Assembly (NCBI RefSeq): GCF_019443745.1 | Contig: NZ_CP050948.1 | Location: 3,228,001-3,292,000 of the forward strand | Source of the DNA: Iamia sp. SCSIO 61187 | Lineage (GTDB): Bacteria; Actinomycetota; Acidimicrobiia; Acidimicrobiales; Iamiaceae | Length of the DNA: 64,000 nucleotides | Reading direction: 5' to 3' | Shown: positions 1 through 8,900 of the stretch, piece by piece | Layout of the letters: each line of letters starts with the position of its first letter | How positions within the stretch are numbered: position 1 is the stretch's first letter | The notes under the pieces: generated by a model | Databases searched by the model: none | The model's input: only the letters and a program-made list of their open reading frames with translations | What the model was told of the DNA's origin: nothing | Program-made: the position numbers and the translations under genes

Positions 1-250
1 GGCAGATCATCGCCAGGGCGATGCCGGTGTTGCCCGACGAGGGCTCGATGAGGATGCTGCCGGGCTTCAGGGTGCCGTCGGCCTCGGCCTCGTCGATCAT
101 CTGCCGGGCGATGCGGTCCTTGACGGAGCCGGCCGGGTTGCCCCCCTCGAGCTTGGCGAGGATCCGGACGCGCGGGTTCGGGCTCAGCTGCGAGACGTCG
201 ACGATGGGCGTGTTGCCGATGAGCTCGGTGATCGAGGAGAAGACGGCCAC
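1..250 (-). CDS. Cysteine synthase, N-terminal part (runs off the left edge)
   Basis: PLP-dependent beta-replacement enzyme that makes cysteine (or a carrier-bound cysteine) from O-acetyl- or O-phosphoserine. The first 83 residues are visible: ITELIGNTPIV near the N-terminus, the PLP-lysine motif GGNPAGSVKDR (Lys44) and the phosphate/substrate loop SSGNTGIALAM, in the usual CysK/CysM order. The GTG start at 250 has a GGAG six bases upstream. The gene lies 94 bp downstream of a Mec-like peptidase on the same strand, which resembles the mycobacterial mec-cysO-cysM arrangement and suggests the CysM branch, but the substrate cannot be read from this fragment. The rest of the gene lies outside the window. 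Confidence 0.93.
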   Translation of the reverse strand, partial: MAVFSSITELIGNTPIVDVSQLSPNPRVRILAKLEGGNPAGSVKDRIARQMIDEAEADGTLKPGSILIEPSSGNTGIALAMIC

Positions 251-344
251 GGGGGCTCCGGGGTGGATCGCGGGACGCCCACCCGGAAACCCGAGTGGAC
301 CACTCAGGAATCCTAACCGGGGATGACCCCCGATTCCTTCCCGC

Positions 345-806
345 TCAGGATGCCGTCGGGGTCCGACCCGTCCCGACCACCACCCGCTCCTCTCGGATCA
401 CCCGCCCGTCGAGGAGGAACGACCGGAGCACGGGGGTGGCGTCGCGGAGCGACACGATCACGTAGTGCCACCCCTCGAGCAGGGGGTTGTCCGCCTTGTC
501 CACGTCGGTGGCCGAGGGCCAGGCCTCGGAGTGGGTGTGGGAGTGGGCCACGCCCAGGGTCCACCAGCCGTGCTCGTCGAAGACGGCCTCGGCCGCGGCC
601 CAGCCCTCGGGCCCGATGGAGTACGTGCGCGACGAGGCGTCGTGGTTGCGGGTGGGCACGAAGGCGGCGACCGTCGCGACGGGCAGGCCGTCGGCGTCGG
701 TGCCCGGTCCGACCTCGCCCCCGAGGAGCCCGCAGGCCTCGTCGGGGAAGCCGCCGAGGGCGTGGGCGACGAGGAGCTCGCGGGCGACCGGGTCGAGGAT
801 CAGCAT
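345..806 (-). CDS. mec: Mec-like JAMM/MPN zinc metallopeptidase
   Basis: A 153-residue single-domain JAMM (Mov34/MPN) protein. Visible zinc-site elements are the early glutamate in DEACGLLGG and the signature HSHTHSEAWPSATD, which supplies the two histidines, the serine and the aspartate of HxHx(n)SxxD. In Mycobacterium, Mec cleaves cysteine from the sulfur-carrier protein CysO and is adjacent to cysM; here the next gene on the strand is a cysteine synthase, which supports that role. No cysO-sized gene lies between them. The ATG at 806 is chosen because a TACCCT hexamer lies exactly seven bases before it (leaderless pattern). A general bacterial JAMM peptidase of other specificity remains possible. 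Confidence 0.8.
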   Translation of the reverse strand: MLILDPVARELLVAHALGGFPDEACGLLGGEVGPGTDADGLPVATVAAFVPTRNHDASSRTYSIGPEGWAAAEAVFDEHGWWTLGVAHSHTHSEAWPSATDVDKADNPLLEGWHYVIVSLRDATPVLRSFLLDGRVIREERVVVGTGRTPTAS

Positions 807-813
807 CGCAGGG

Positions 814-819
814 AGGGTA
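814..819 (-). promoter_or_regulatory. -10 element of mec (leaderless)
   Basis: TACCCT on the minus strand ends seven bases before the mec ATG, so transcription would start at or next to the A of the start codon. The same spacing recurs at many genes in the window. Confidence 0.5.
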
Positions 820-896
820 CGGCGTCGGCGGAGGCGACCACCCCGCGAGAACAGCAGGCGGCGGAGGGGCGGCCGACGGGTAGCGTCGGCTCTCCC

Positions 897-1397
897 ATGA
901 ACCCCGGACGCAAGGACGACAGGCTCGTCATCGCCACCAACCGCGTCGCCCGGCGCGACTACGAGATCCTCGACACCTGGGAGGCCGGGATCGTCCTCCG
1001 CGGCGCCGAGGTCAAGGCGCTGCGCGAGGCCAAGGTCCAGCTGGCCGACAGCTACGCCCGGCTGGTCGACGGCGAGGTCTGGGTCTTCGGCGTCGGGATC
1101 ACGGCCTACTCCCACGCCTCGACCCAGGTGCCGCCCGAGCCGCTCCGCGACCGCAAGCTCCTGCTCCACCGGGAGCAGATCGACGTGATCCGGGACCGCA
1201 CGGTCCGGGAGCGGCTGTCGCTGGTGCCGCTGTCGATGTACTTCACGGGCGGGCGGGTGAAGGTCGAGCTGGCCCTGGCCCGGGGCCGTCGACAGGTGGA
1301 CAAGCGCCAGGCCATCGCCCGGCGCGACGCCGACATGGAGGCCCGTCGGGCCATGGCCCAGGGCGCCGCCCGTCGGGCCCACGCCGAGGATCGCTAG
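897..1397 (+). CDS. smpB: SsrA-binding protein SmpB
   Basis: A 166-residue SmpB, the RNA chaperone that carries tmRNA into stalled ribosomes. The conserved core is present: RLVIATNRVARRDYEILDTW at the N-terminus, then GIVLRGAEVKALREAKVQLADSYARL, the central PLSMYFTGGRVKVELALARGRRQVDKRQ, and a basic C-terminal tail (RRAMAQGAARRAHAEDR) of the sort that enters the mRNA channel. Length is typical. The start ATG follows a TAGCGT hexamer (881-886) by ten bases, so the leader would be only a few bases. The tmRNA gene lies 2 kb downstream on the same strand. Confidence 0.97.
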   Translation: MNPGRKDDRLVIATNRVARRDYEILDTWEAGIVLRGAEVKALREAKVQLADSYARLVDGEVWVFGVGITAYSHASTQVPPEPLRDRKLLLHREQIDVIRDRTVRERLSLVPLSMYFTGGRVKVELALARGRRQVDKRQAIARRDADMEARRAMAQGAARRAHAEDR

Positions 1398-1410
1398 ACG
1401 CCCCGAGACC

Positions 1411-1458
1411 GTTCTGAGCCAGAGGTCGGCCACCCGTGGCCTGATCCTGGCCCAGAAC
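1411..1458. repeat. 48-bp GTTCTG...CAGAAC palindrome, copy 1
   Basis: Imperfect inverted repeat with 23-base arms and a 2-base loop; 17 of 23 positions pair. It begins GTTCTG, has the centre GGCCAC-CC-GTGGCC and ends CAGAAC. It lies 13 bp after the smpB stop. No T-run follows, so it is not a classical terminator. Confidence 0.8.
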
Positions 1459-1481
1459 GCCCCGGCGGACGGAGCGCACCC

Positions 1482-1529
1482 GTTCTGTGCCAGAGGTCGG
1501 CCACACGTGGCCGGATCCTGGCTCAGAAC
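1482..1529. repeat. 48-bp GTTCTG...CAGAAC palindrome, copy 2
   Basis: Tandem neighbour of copy 1 after a 23-bp spacer, very similar in sequence, with 18 of 23 arm positions paired and centre GGCCAC-AC-GTGGCC. The region 1398-1680 contains nothing else that I recognise. Confidence 0.8.
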
Positions 1530-1680
1530 GCGCTCCGGGCTCGGGCCCCGACCCGACCCGGACCCCACCCCGCAGTCCGGCACAGACCGCCAACACCCCT
1601 GGTCAGAGTGGGTGTCTCACGCTCCGTGATCTCGCGTTGCATCCCCGCCGCCACCGGTGGAGGGTGACACCATTGCAGCC

Positions 1681-3231
1681 GTGCGCCTCCTCGACCTGGT
1701 GCTCGGCGCCGGGGACGATCCGGCTCCCGACGAGCCCGCCCTCATCGCGCCCGACATCACCGTGTCCCGGGGAGAGCTCCGGGCCGAGGTCGACGCCATC
1801 GCCGCCGCCGTCGCCGAGCTCGTCCCCCCGGGCGGGCGCGTCGCCGTCGCCGCTGACAACCGCGTCTCGGTGGTCGCCCTCCTCCTGGCGATCCCCGCCG
1901 CCGGGCGGGTCGCCGTCCCCCTGAACACCCGTCTCACGCCCGACGACATGCTGGGCCAGGTCGACCGGGCCGGGGCCGAGGTGATGATCGGGACCGCCGA
2001 CGAGCTGGGCCGGCTGGGCCTGGCCAGCGAGCAGGCGCCGACCCTCCAGACCACCGTGGGCCTCGACCACGGCGTGGGGGACATCAGCCTGGCGGCCCTC
2101 ACCGCGGCGCCGAGCGTCGCGGCCCGCCCCCTCCCCCTGCCCCACGACGACGACCCGGCCTGGATCATCTTCACCAGCGGCACCACGGGCCGGCCCAAGG
2201 GGGCGGTGCTCACCGCCCGCAGCCTCGACGCCGCGGTGGCCACCACCGCCGCTTCCCGCCCGCTGGCCGACGACGACGTCTACCTCTACCCGTTCCCGCT
2301 GTACCACGTGTCGGCCTACAACGTCCTCCACGCCCTGCACCGGGGCCGGCCCACCGTGCTCCCCCGCCGCTTCGACGCCGCGACCGTCGCCACCCTCACC
2401 GCCGCCCACGCCGTCACCGTGATGTCGCTGGCGCCCACGATGCTCCGCCTGCTGCTCGACCACGTCGCCGCCGCCGGCGCCGACGACCTGGCGAGCCTGC
2501 GGACGATCGCCTACGGGGCAGCTCCGCTCGCCCCCGCCCTCCTGGCCGAGGCGACCGAGGTGCTGGGGGTGGGCTTCGCCCAGGGGTACGGCATGACCGA
2601 GCTGTCGGGCAACGCCGTGTTCCTCGACCCCGACGACCACCGTCGCGGCCTCGCCGGCGACCCCCGGCTGCTGCGGGCTGCGGGCCGGCCCGGACCGGGT
2701 GTCGAGCTGGCGATCCTCGACGACGATGGGGCCGCCGTCGAGCCGGGCGCTCCGGGGGAGGTCTGCGTGCGGGCCGCCCAGGTGTGCGCGGGCTACTGGC
2801 AGGACCCCGAGGCCACCGCCGCCGCCTTCCGCGACGGGTGGCTGCGCACCGGCGACGTCGGCACGATCGACCCGGACGGCCTGCTGACGATCGTCGACCG
2901 GGCCAAGGACATCATCATCACCGGCGGCGAGAACGTGGCCTCCCGGGAGGTCGAGGACGCCGTGGGGCACCATCCGGCGGTGGCGAGGGTCGCCGTCGTC
3001 GGGGTCCCCGACGAGCGGTGGGGGGAGGCCGTGGTCGCCGCCGTGGTCCTCCGGGACGGCGTGGACGCCGAGGCGGTGGCGACCGAGTCGATCGCGGCCG
3101 AGGCGGGCCGCCGGCTGGCCCGCTTCAAGGTGCCCAAGCGGGTCGTGGTCGTCGACGACCTGCCCGTCAACGCCGGCGGCAAGGTCGACAAGGTGGAGCT
3201 GCGCCGTCGCCTGGGCCCCACCCCGCCCTGA
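1681..3231 (+). CDS. Acyl-CoA synthetase (AMP-forming, ANL superfamily)
   Basis: Activates a carboxylic acid to an acyl-AMP and then a CoA thioester. About 516 residues, complete for the family. Visible motifs: the phosphate loop IIFTSGTTGRPKGAV near residue 163, the adenine motif AQGYGMTEL, GWLRTGD with the ribose-binding aspartate, the hinge region VDRAKDIIITGGENV, and the catalytic lysine context NAGGKVDK near the C-terminus. Substrate cannot be told from sequence; medium- or long-chain fatty or aromatic acids are usual. The start is uncertain: GTG 1681 matches the usual start of homologues (VRLLDLVL), while GTG 1657 is an in-frame alternative. A GGAGGG lies at 1659-1664. Confidence 0.92.
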   Translation: MRLLDLVLGAGDDPAPDEPALIAPDITVSRGELRAEVDAIAAAVAELVPPGGRVAVAADNRVSVVALLLAIPAAGRVAVPLNTRLTPDDMLGQVDRAGAEVMIGTADELGRLGLASEQAPTLQTTVGLDHGVGDISLAALTAAPSVAARPLPLPHDDDPAWIIFTSGTTGRPKGAVLTARSLDAAVATTAASRPLADDDVYLYPFPLYHVSAYNVLHALHRGRPTVLPRRFDAATVATLTAAHAVTVMSLAPTMLRLLLDHVAAAGADDLASLRTIAYGAAPLAPALLAEATEVLGVGFAQGYGMTELSGNAVFLDPDDHRRGLAGDPRLLRAAGRPGPGVELAILDDDGAAVEPGAPGEVCVRAAQVCAGYWQDPEATAAAFRDGWLRTGDVGTIDPDGLLTIVDRAKDIIITGGENVASREVEDAVGHHPAVARVAVVGVPDERWGEAVVAAVVLRDGVDAEAVATESIAAEAGRRLARFKVPKRVVVVDDLPVNAGGKVDKVELRRRLGPTPP

Positions 3232-3365
3232 CGTGCTCAGATCTCCCGGAGGGTCCGTGACCCCGCCCGCCTACACTGGACGGGCCCCGTCGGTCGGCTC
3301 GTCGTCTCCTCGACGGCTGCCCCGGCGGAGGCGCTGGTTCCTTGACATCCGATGATCCAGCACAC

Positions 3366-3750
3366 GGGGCTGACCGGTTTCGACGTCGGGTCAGTGACCC
3401 CATCGTGCGACCCGAGTTGCTCAGACTCGTTAAACAGGGCACCAACAGAAGCGCCGATACCGACGACTTCGCTCTCGCCGCCTGATCTAGTCAGGTGAAG
3501 AGAGTCATCGCGACCCCTCGAGGGGCACGCGGGGCCTGACCACGACAGCCCGGCAACAGAAGTCGTGGTGGACGGCGGGAGAGACCGCTGACCGCAGGGA
3601 AAGACCGCTGACCGCTCGGAAAGACGGGCCGGTGCCGCAAGGCAGCCCACCCGGGGGCGCACCAGCCGACGAGGTGCAGTCACGGGGATGGTCGTAGCGC
3701 GGTCGGTGATCGCCTGGCGGACGGGGGTTCGATTCCCCCCAGCTCCACCA
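3366..3750 (+). ncRNA. ssrA: Transfer-messenger RNA (tmRNA)
   Basis: A 385-nt one-piece tmRNA. The 5' end GGGGCUGA pairs with CAGCUCC just before the encoded 3' CCA, forming a seven-pair acceptor stem (one G-U). The T arm reads GGGGGTTCGATTCCCCCC (3723-3740). The internal reading frame ends at a TGA at 3483-3485 and encodes a tag ending in ...TNRSADTDDFALAA; the terminal LAA is the usual degradation signal. The resume codon appears to be GGC (3438) or ACC (3441) rather than the common GCN; the sequence alone does not settle this. It works with the nearby smpB to rescue stalled ribosomes. A TTGACA at 3342 is too close to the mature 5' end to be its -35. Confidence 0.97.
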
Positions 3751-3764
3751 CCACCCGGAACGAG

Positions 3765-3799
3765 ACGAAGCCCGACGCCCGCCAGGCGTCGGGCTTCGT
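3765..3799 (+). terminator. Terminator-like hairpin after ssrA
   Basis: A perfect 15-bp inverted repeat (left arm ACGAAGCCCGACGCC, loop 5 nt) starts 14 bp after the tmRNA CCA. There is no following T-run. It lies between ssrA and the convergent methyltransferase gene and may serve both. Confidence 0.75.
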
Positions 3800-3822
3800 C
3801 GCGCCCGGGGGTCTCGCCGCGC

Positions 3823-4914
3823 TCAGGGGCGGACGGCGATCACCAGGTTGAAGGGCGTCTCCAGGGCGACCTCGAAGCGGGTGAAGCCGTTGGCCCGGAA
3901 CAGCTCCTCCATGCGCGCCGGTCCGGCCTGGTTGCCGAGGGCCAGCGGGCCCTGCTGGGCCAGGGCGCAGGGGGTGCACAAGACGGTCGACGCGGCGTAG
4001 GACCACTTGGCCAGCGGATGCTGCAGGCTCGTCGCCCGATCGGGGCCGGCCCACGGCTCGACCAGGAGGACGACGCCGTCCTCGGCGATCTCCGAGGCGG
4101 CGTGGCGGATCGCCGCCTCCGGGTCGCCCATGTCGTGGAGGGCGTCGAAGAAGCAGATGACGTCGTAGGGGCCGCCGCCGTAGCCGACGGCGGTCGCCAG
4201 CTCGTAGGAGGTCGTCGCCTCGACGCCCGACTCGGCCGCCACGGCTCGTGCCCGGTCGAGCGAGGGGGCATGGAAGTCGAAGCCGTGGAAGGTCGACGCC
4301 GGGTAGGCGGCGGCCATCAGCGCCGTGGAGATCCCGTGGCCGCAGCCGACGTCGGCCACCCGGGCGCCGCCGCGCAGGGTCTCCTCGAGCCCGGGGACGG
4401 CCGGGATCCAACCCTCGACGAGCTGCGAGCGGTAGGAGGTGGCGAAGAAGCGCTCCACTCCGGTGAACATGCACGTGTGGTGATCGCCCCAGTCGATGCC
4501 ACCGTCGCCGCGGCAGGCGGCCTCGACCCGGGCCTGGTCGGCGTAGAGCGAGCGGATGATCTCCGCCCCCGGGGCGAGGAAGGCCGGGGAGGCCTCGTGG
4601 ACGAGCACGGCGTCGACGCCGGGGGCCAGGGCGAAGACCTCGCCGTCGGGGTCGTAGGTGACGTAGCCGGCGCCGGCGTTGCTGCTGAGCCACTCGAGCA
4701 CGAGCCGCTCGTTGCAGCCCGTCTCGGCGGCCACGGCGCCGGCGGTCGACGGGCCGAGCCGGTGGAGGGCGCCGTACAGGCCGAGGGCGTCGCCGAGGGC
4801 GACCATGGCCACGAAGGCGGCGCTCGAGAGCTCGCCGGCAAGCCGCTCGGCGGTCGCCTCGGCCAGCTCCTCGGGGGTGGGGGTGGTGGGGATGTCGGTG
4901 GTGGTGGTGCTCAT
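3823..4914 (-). CDS. Class I SAM-dependent methyltransferase with winged-helix N-terminus
   Basis: A 363-residue protein of unknown substrate. Residues about 25-100 read as a winged-helix region typical of O-/C-methyltransferases (TAGAVAAETGCNERLVLEWL followed by a beta-wing). The SAM-binding loop VADVGCGHG is at about 186-194, followed by the acidic strand end GFDF and the DALHDMGDPEAAIRHAA motif (post-II), which resembles rRNA- and small-molecule-methylating relatives. The start ATG 4914 is preferred; GTG 4923 is in frame with an AGGGGA closer to it. Convergent with ssrA. 4924-5059 contains no gene. Confidence 0.85.
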   Translation of the reverse strand: MSTTTTDIPTTPTPEELAEATAERLAGELSSAAFVAMVALGDALGLYGALHRLGPSTAGAVAAETGCNERLVLEWLSSNAGAGYVTYDPDGEVFALAPGVDAVLVHEASPAFLAPGAEIIRSLYADQARVEAACRGDGGIDWGDHHTCMFTGVERFFATSYRSQLVEGWIPAVPGLEETLRGGARVADVGCGHGISTALMAAAYPASTFHGFDFHAPSLDRARAVAAESGVEATTSYELATAVGYGGGPYDVICFFDALHDMGDPEAAIRHAASEIAEDGVVLLVEPWAGPDRATSLQHPLAKWSYAASTVLCTPCALAQQGPLALGNQAGPARMEELFRANGFTRFEVALETPFNLVIAVRP

Positions 4915-5059
4915 GGCGAGCACGATCCCCTCCCGCGCTTGCTGCCCCCCTGCCAGCTCCTTGCGGGGTCCCGTCGGGTCGCGGCGCAGGGCGTCGCCAG
5001 CCGGCCGATGCGGCCCAGCTCGACGCCGGGTTCGAGCCCCGGCGGGGGCCCGGGCCGGC

Positions 5060-5872
5060 CTAGACGACCTCGATGCCGCTGAGGTCGTCGGCCGGCTCGG
5101 GGAACTGGGGGTCCATGGCCTCGAGGGTGTCGACCAGGATCGAGCTGACGACCCAGTTCCGGAACCACTTGCGGTCGGCGGGCACGACGTACCAGGGCGC
5201 CTCGTCGGTGGTGGTCCGCTCGATGGCCTCGGCGTACGCCGCCTGGTGGTCGTCCCACCGGGCCCGGACGGCCAGGTCCCCCCGGTTGAACTTCCAGTGC
5301 TTGGTCGGGTCGTCGAGCCGGTCCCGGAACCGCTGGGCCTGCTCCTCGGGCGAGATGTGGAGGAACAGCTTCACGATCACCGTGCCCTCGGCGGCCAGGT
5401 GGTGCTCCCACGCCCAGATCGCGTCGTACCGGGCCCGCCAGACCGGCTCGGGGACCAGCTCGTCGACCCTGACGACGACGACGTCCTCGTAGTGCGAGCG
5501 GTTGAAGATCCCGATCTCGCCCCGGGCGGGGACGGCGGCGTGCACCCGCCACAGGAAGTCGTGGGCCCGCTCCTCGGCCGAGGGGGCCTTGAACGAGGTG
5601 ACCCGGGCGCCGGCCGGGTTCACCGCCCGGAAGATGTGCTTGACCGTGCCGTCCTTGCCCCCGGCGTCCATCGCCTGGAGCACGACGAGGACGCTGCGCC
5701 GCCCCTCGGCCCACAGCCGCTCCTGGAGCTCGCCCAACCGGGTGGTGAGCAGCGCCGTGGCCTCGAGCGTGGCCTCCTTGTCCCCCGGCGCGGCGGCGGC
5801 GTCGCGCGTGTCGATGGCGGACAGGTCGAGGGTCGTCCCGGGACGGACCCTCCAGCGCTCGACGGTGGCCAT
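5060..5872 (-). CDS. ppk2: Polyphosphate kinase 2 family phosphotransferase
   Basis: Transfers phosphate between inorganic polyphosphate and nucleotides. 270 residues, single-domain PPK2. Motifs: Walker A AMDAGGKDGT (residues 67-76) followed by VKHIFRAVNP, the Walker B region IGIFNRSHYEDVVVVRV, and the lid-module sequence KHWKFNRGDLAVRARWDD. The FNRSHYED form and length fit the short single-domain PPK2 classes; whether it prefers AMP, ADP or GDP cannot be said. Start ATG 5872, preceded by TACGGT with an 8-base gap (near leaderless). It ends 145 bp upstream of the methyltransferase start. Confidence 0.93.
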   Translation of the reverse strand: MATVERWRVRPGTTLDLSAIDTRDAAAAPGDKEATLEATALLTTRLGELQERLWAEGRRSVLVVLQAMDAGGKDGTVKHIFRAVNPAGARVTSFKAPSAEERAHDFLWRVHAAVPARGEIGIFNRSHYEDVVVVRVDELVPEPVWRARYDAIWAWEHHLAAEGTVIVKLFLHISPEEQAQRFRDRLDDPTKHWKFNRGDLAVRARWDDHQAAYAEAIERTTTDEAPWYVVPADRKWFRNWVVSSILVDTLEAMDPQFPEPADDLSGIEVV

Positions 5873-5915
5873 GGCGACGCACCGTAGCCAGCCCGCCACC
5901 GGGACGGCACGACGG

Positions 5916-8900
5916 TCAGAGGGCGGCCCGCCGGGCGGCCCGGACGGCCACGGCCAGGCCGTCGAGCCCACCACCGTCGTCGCTCACCAGCCGCCGGCGG
6001 ACGGCGTCGGCCTCGGAGACGGCAGCAGGGTTGGCCGCCAGGTACCGGTCGACGGCCACAGCGGGGTCGACGGCGTCGGGGGCGGTCTGCAGGGCGCGGC
6101 GGGCCGCCTCCCGGCGGATCCCGACGAGGTCGTCGAGGAGGCCCTGGCGAGCGGCGCCCGCCCACGGTCCGCTGACGTCGGCCGTGGCCGCCATGCGGCG
6201 CAGGTCGTCGAGCCCGAGACGGCGCGCCACCGCCCGGAAGGCGGCGGCCACGGCCACGGGCTCCCGGCCGAGGTCGCGGGCGACGGCGGCCACGTCGTGG
6301 ACGACCTCGAGCTCGGGCACGAGGGCGGCGCCGTCGGCGACCTCCGGGGCGAGCCCGCCGGCGGCCAGGCGCACGGCGAGCCGCCGTCGCTCCCGCCCCC
6401 GCTCGGGGTCGGCGGCCTCACCCATGTGCTGGACCAGCGCGTCGGCAACGGGACGGTCCTCCTCGATGCGGGCGATCGGGTCCCACGTGCGGCCCTGTCG
6501 CCGTTCCCGCTGGGCGCGGAGGAGCTCGGTGCGGGTCATGTCGTGGAGCAGGTCGGCCAGCAGGTCGCCCCCGTCGACCGGGTCGGGGTCGAGGTCGGGC
6601 AGGGTGGCCCCCCGGTGGCGGGAGAGGGTGCGCCAGCGGTCCGGTGACCGCAGGATGCCCCGGGCCACCCAGTAGGCCAGGGCCGTCTCCGGCACCGAGG
6701 CCCCGACCTCGGCGGCGAGGGTGACGACCGCGGTCAGACCGAGGTGGTCGACGAGGTCGTTGGCCACCTCGGCGGCGATGAGCTCCCGCCGGAGCCGGTG
6801 GTCGTCGAGGATGTCGTCGAACCGCTCCCGGAGACCGGGCGGGAAGTAGTCGACGAGGGCGTCGCGCAGCACCGGGTGGTCGGGGGCGGCCGAGGCCAGC
6901 AGCTCACCCGCCACCCTCCGCTTCACCCCGGCGAGGAGCACGGCCAGCTCGGGGCGGGTGAAGCCGGCCCCGGCGGCGGCTCGCGCCGCCAGCTCACCGT
7001 CGTCGGGGAGGGCCTCGACCTCGGGGTCGAGCACGCCCTCGGCGACGAGGTGGCGGAGCACGGCGATGGTCGCGTCCAGACCCTCGGGGGTGGTCCGCTC
7101 GGCCCGGTCGAGGGCCTCGCTCTGGGCCGCGCAGTCGGAGAGCACGGCGTCGACCACGTCGTCGACGTGCTCGACGAGCAGCGCGTCGCGCTCGTCGCGG
7201 TCGATGCGGCCGAGCGTCGCCGCCCGGGCCAGGAGGATCTTCAGGTTGACCTCGTGGTCCGAGCAGTCGACCCCGGCGGCGTTGTCGATGGCATCGACGT
7301 TGACCCGCGCCCCGCGGCGGGCGATCTCGATCCGGGCCCGCTGGGTGAGGGCCAGGTTGGCCCCCTCCCCCACGACCCGGGCCCGCAGGTCCCGGCCCAC
7401 GACCCGCACCTCGGCGTTGGCCCGGTCGTCGACGCGGGCGTCGTCCTCCGTCGACGCCCGGACGTAGGTGCCGATGCCCCCGAAGTACAGGAGGTCGACC
7501 GGCGCGCACAGCACCGCCCGGACCAGGGCCGCCGGGGTCAGCTCCTCGTCGTCGACCCGCAGCGCAGTCTTCACCTCCGGCGTGAGCGGGACCGCCTTGG
7601 CCGTGCGGGGGTGGACGCCGCCGCCGGCCGAGATGAGGTCCGGGTCGTAGTCCGCCCACGACGAGCCGGGCAGCTCGAAGAGCCGGCGGCGCTCGGCGTG
7701 GGACGCCTCCGGGTCCGGGTCGGGATCGAGGAACACGTGGCGGTGGTCGAAGGCGGCGATCAGGCGGAGCTTGTCCGAGTGGAGGAGCCCGTTGCCGAAC
7801 ACGTCACCGGACATGTCGCCCACGCCGGCCATGGTGATCTCGTCCCGGTGGGCGTCGAGCCCCAGAGCACGGAGGTGGCGGGCGATGGCCACCCACGCGC
7901 CCCGGGCGGTGATGCCCAGCGCCTTGTGGTCGTAGCCCTTCGACCCGCCGGAGGCGAAGGCGTCGCCGAGCCAGAAGCCGCGGGCCTCGGCCAGGGCGTT
8001 GGCCCGATCGGAGAACGTGGCGGTGCCCTTGTCGGCGGCGACGACGAGGTACGGGTCGTCGCCGTCCCACCGGCCCGGGACGGGCACGACCCTGTCGCCG
8101 TCGAGGTCGTCGGTGACGTCGAGCAGGGCCCCGACGAACTGGTCGTAGGCGGCGGCCACCCGGCCGCGCCGGTCGTCCCCCACCGTCGCCGCCGCCTCCC
8201 CCCGGAGGACGAAGCCCCCCTTGGCCCCGGTGGGGACGATCACCGCGTTCTTCAGCACCTGGGCCCGCATGAGGTCGAGGACCTCGGACCGGTAGTCCTG
8301 GTCGCGGTCGCTGGCCCGCAGCCCGCCCCGGGCGACGGGCCCGGCCCGCAAGTGGACGCCCTCGACGTCGCGCCCGGAGACGAACACCTCGCGGTGGGGT
8401 CGCGGGTCGGGGCAGCCGGGCACGAGCGACGGGTCGAGCTTGAGGGCCAGCGGACCCTCCGGGCGGAGCTCGTGGTTGGCCCGCAGCGTCGCGTCGATCG
8501 TCCCGGCCAGGCCCCGCAGGATGCGGTCGTGGTCGAGTCGGGCGAGCCCGTCGCACAGGCGGTGCACGGCCTTCGAGGCCGCGGCGGCCCGGGCCGCCCG
8601 CCCCCCCGACTCGGGGTCGGCGTCGGCGTCGGGGTCGGCCCCGAAGCGGGCCCGCCAGAGGGCGACGAGCGCCCGGGCGATCTGGGGGTGGCCGACGAGG
8701 ACCTCGTCCACGTAGGCCTCGTCGTCCTGGGGCGCCACCTGGTGGCGGTAGCGGCGGTAGGCGCGCAGGACCGCGACGTCGGGCCAGTCCAGCTCGGCGT
8801 GGAGGACCAGGCGGTTCAGCCCGTCGACCTCGGCCGGACCGGTGACCAGGGCGGCGACGGCCGCTCCGAGCCGGGCCGCGGTGGCCTTCTCGACGAGGGG

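Noticed and set aside
307-337. Hairpin GGAATC...GATTCC between mec and the cysteine synthase gene
   Set aside because: A six-base stem with a partly paired loop and no T-run; too weak to call a terminator.
1411-1529. LexA-type operators in the 48-bp palindromes
   Set aside because: GTTC and GAAC are in the opposite order to the actinobacterial box GAAC-N4-GTTC and lie about 40 bases apart.
3342-3347. TTGACA in front of ssrA as a -35 element
   Set aside because: It ends only 18 bases before the mature 5' end, so no -10 could fit between.
3721-3750. A tRNA gene at the T-arm and CCA sequence
   Set aside because: These bases are the 3' end of tmRNA; there is no separate anticodon arm. I found no tRNA gene in the window.
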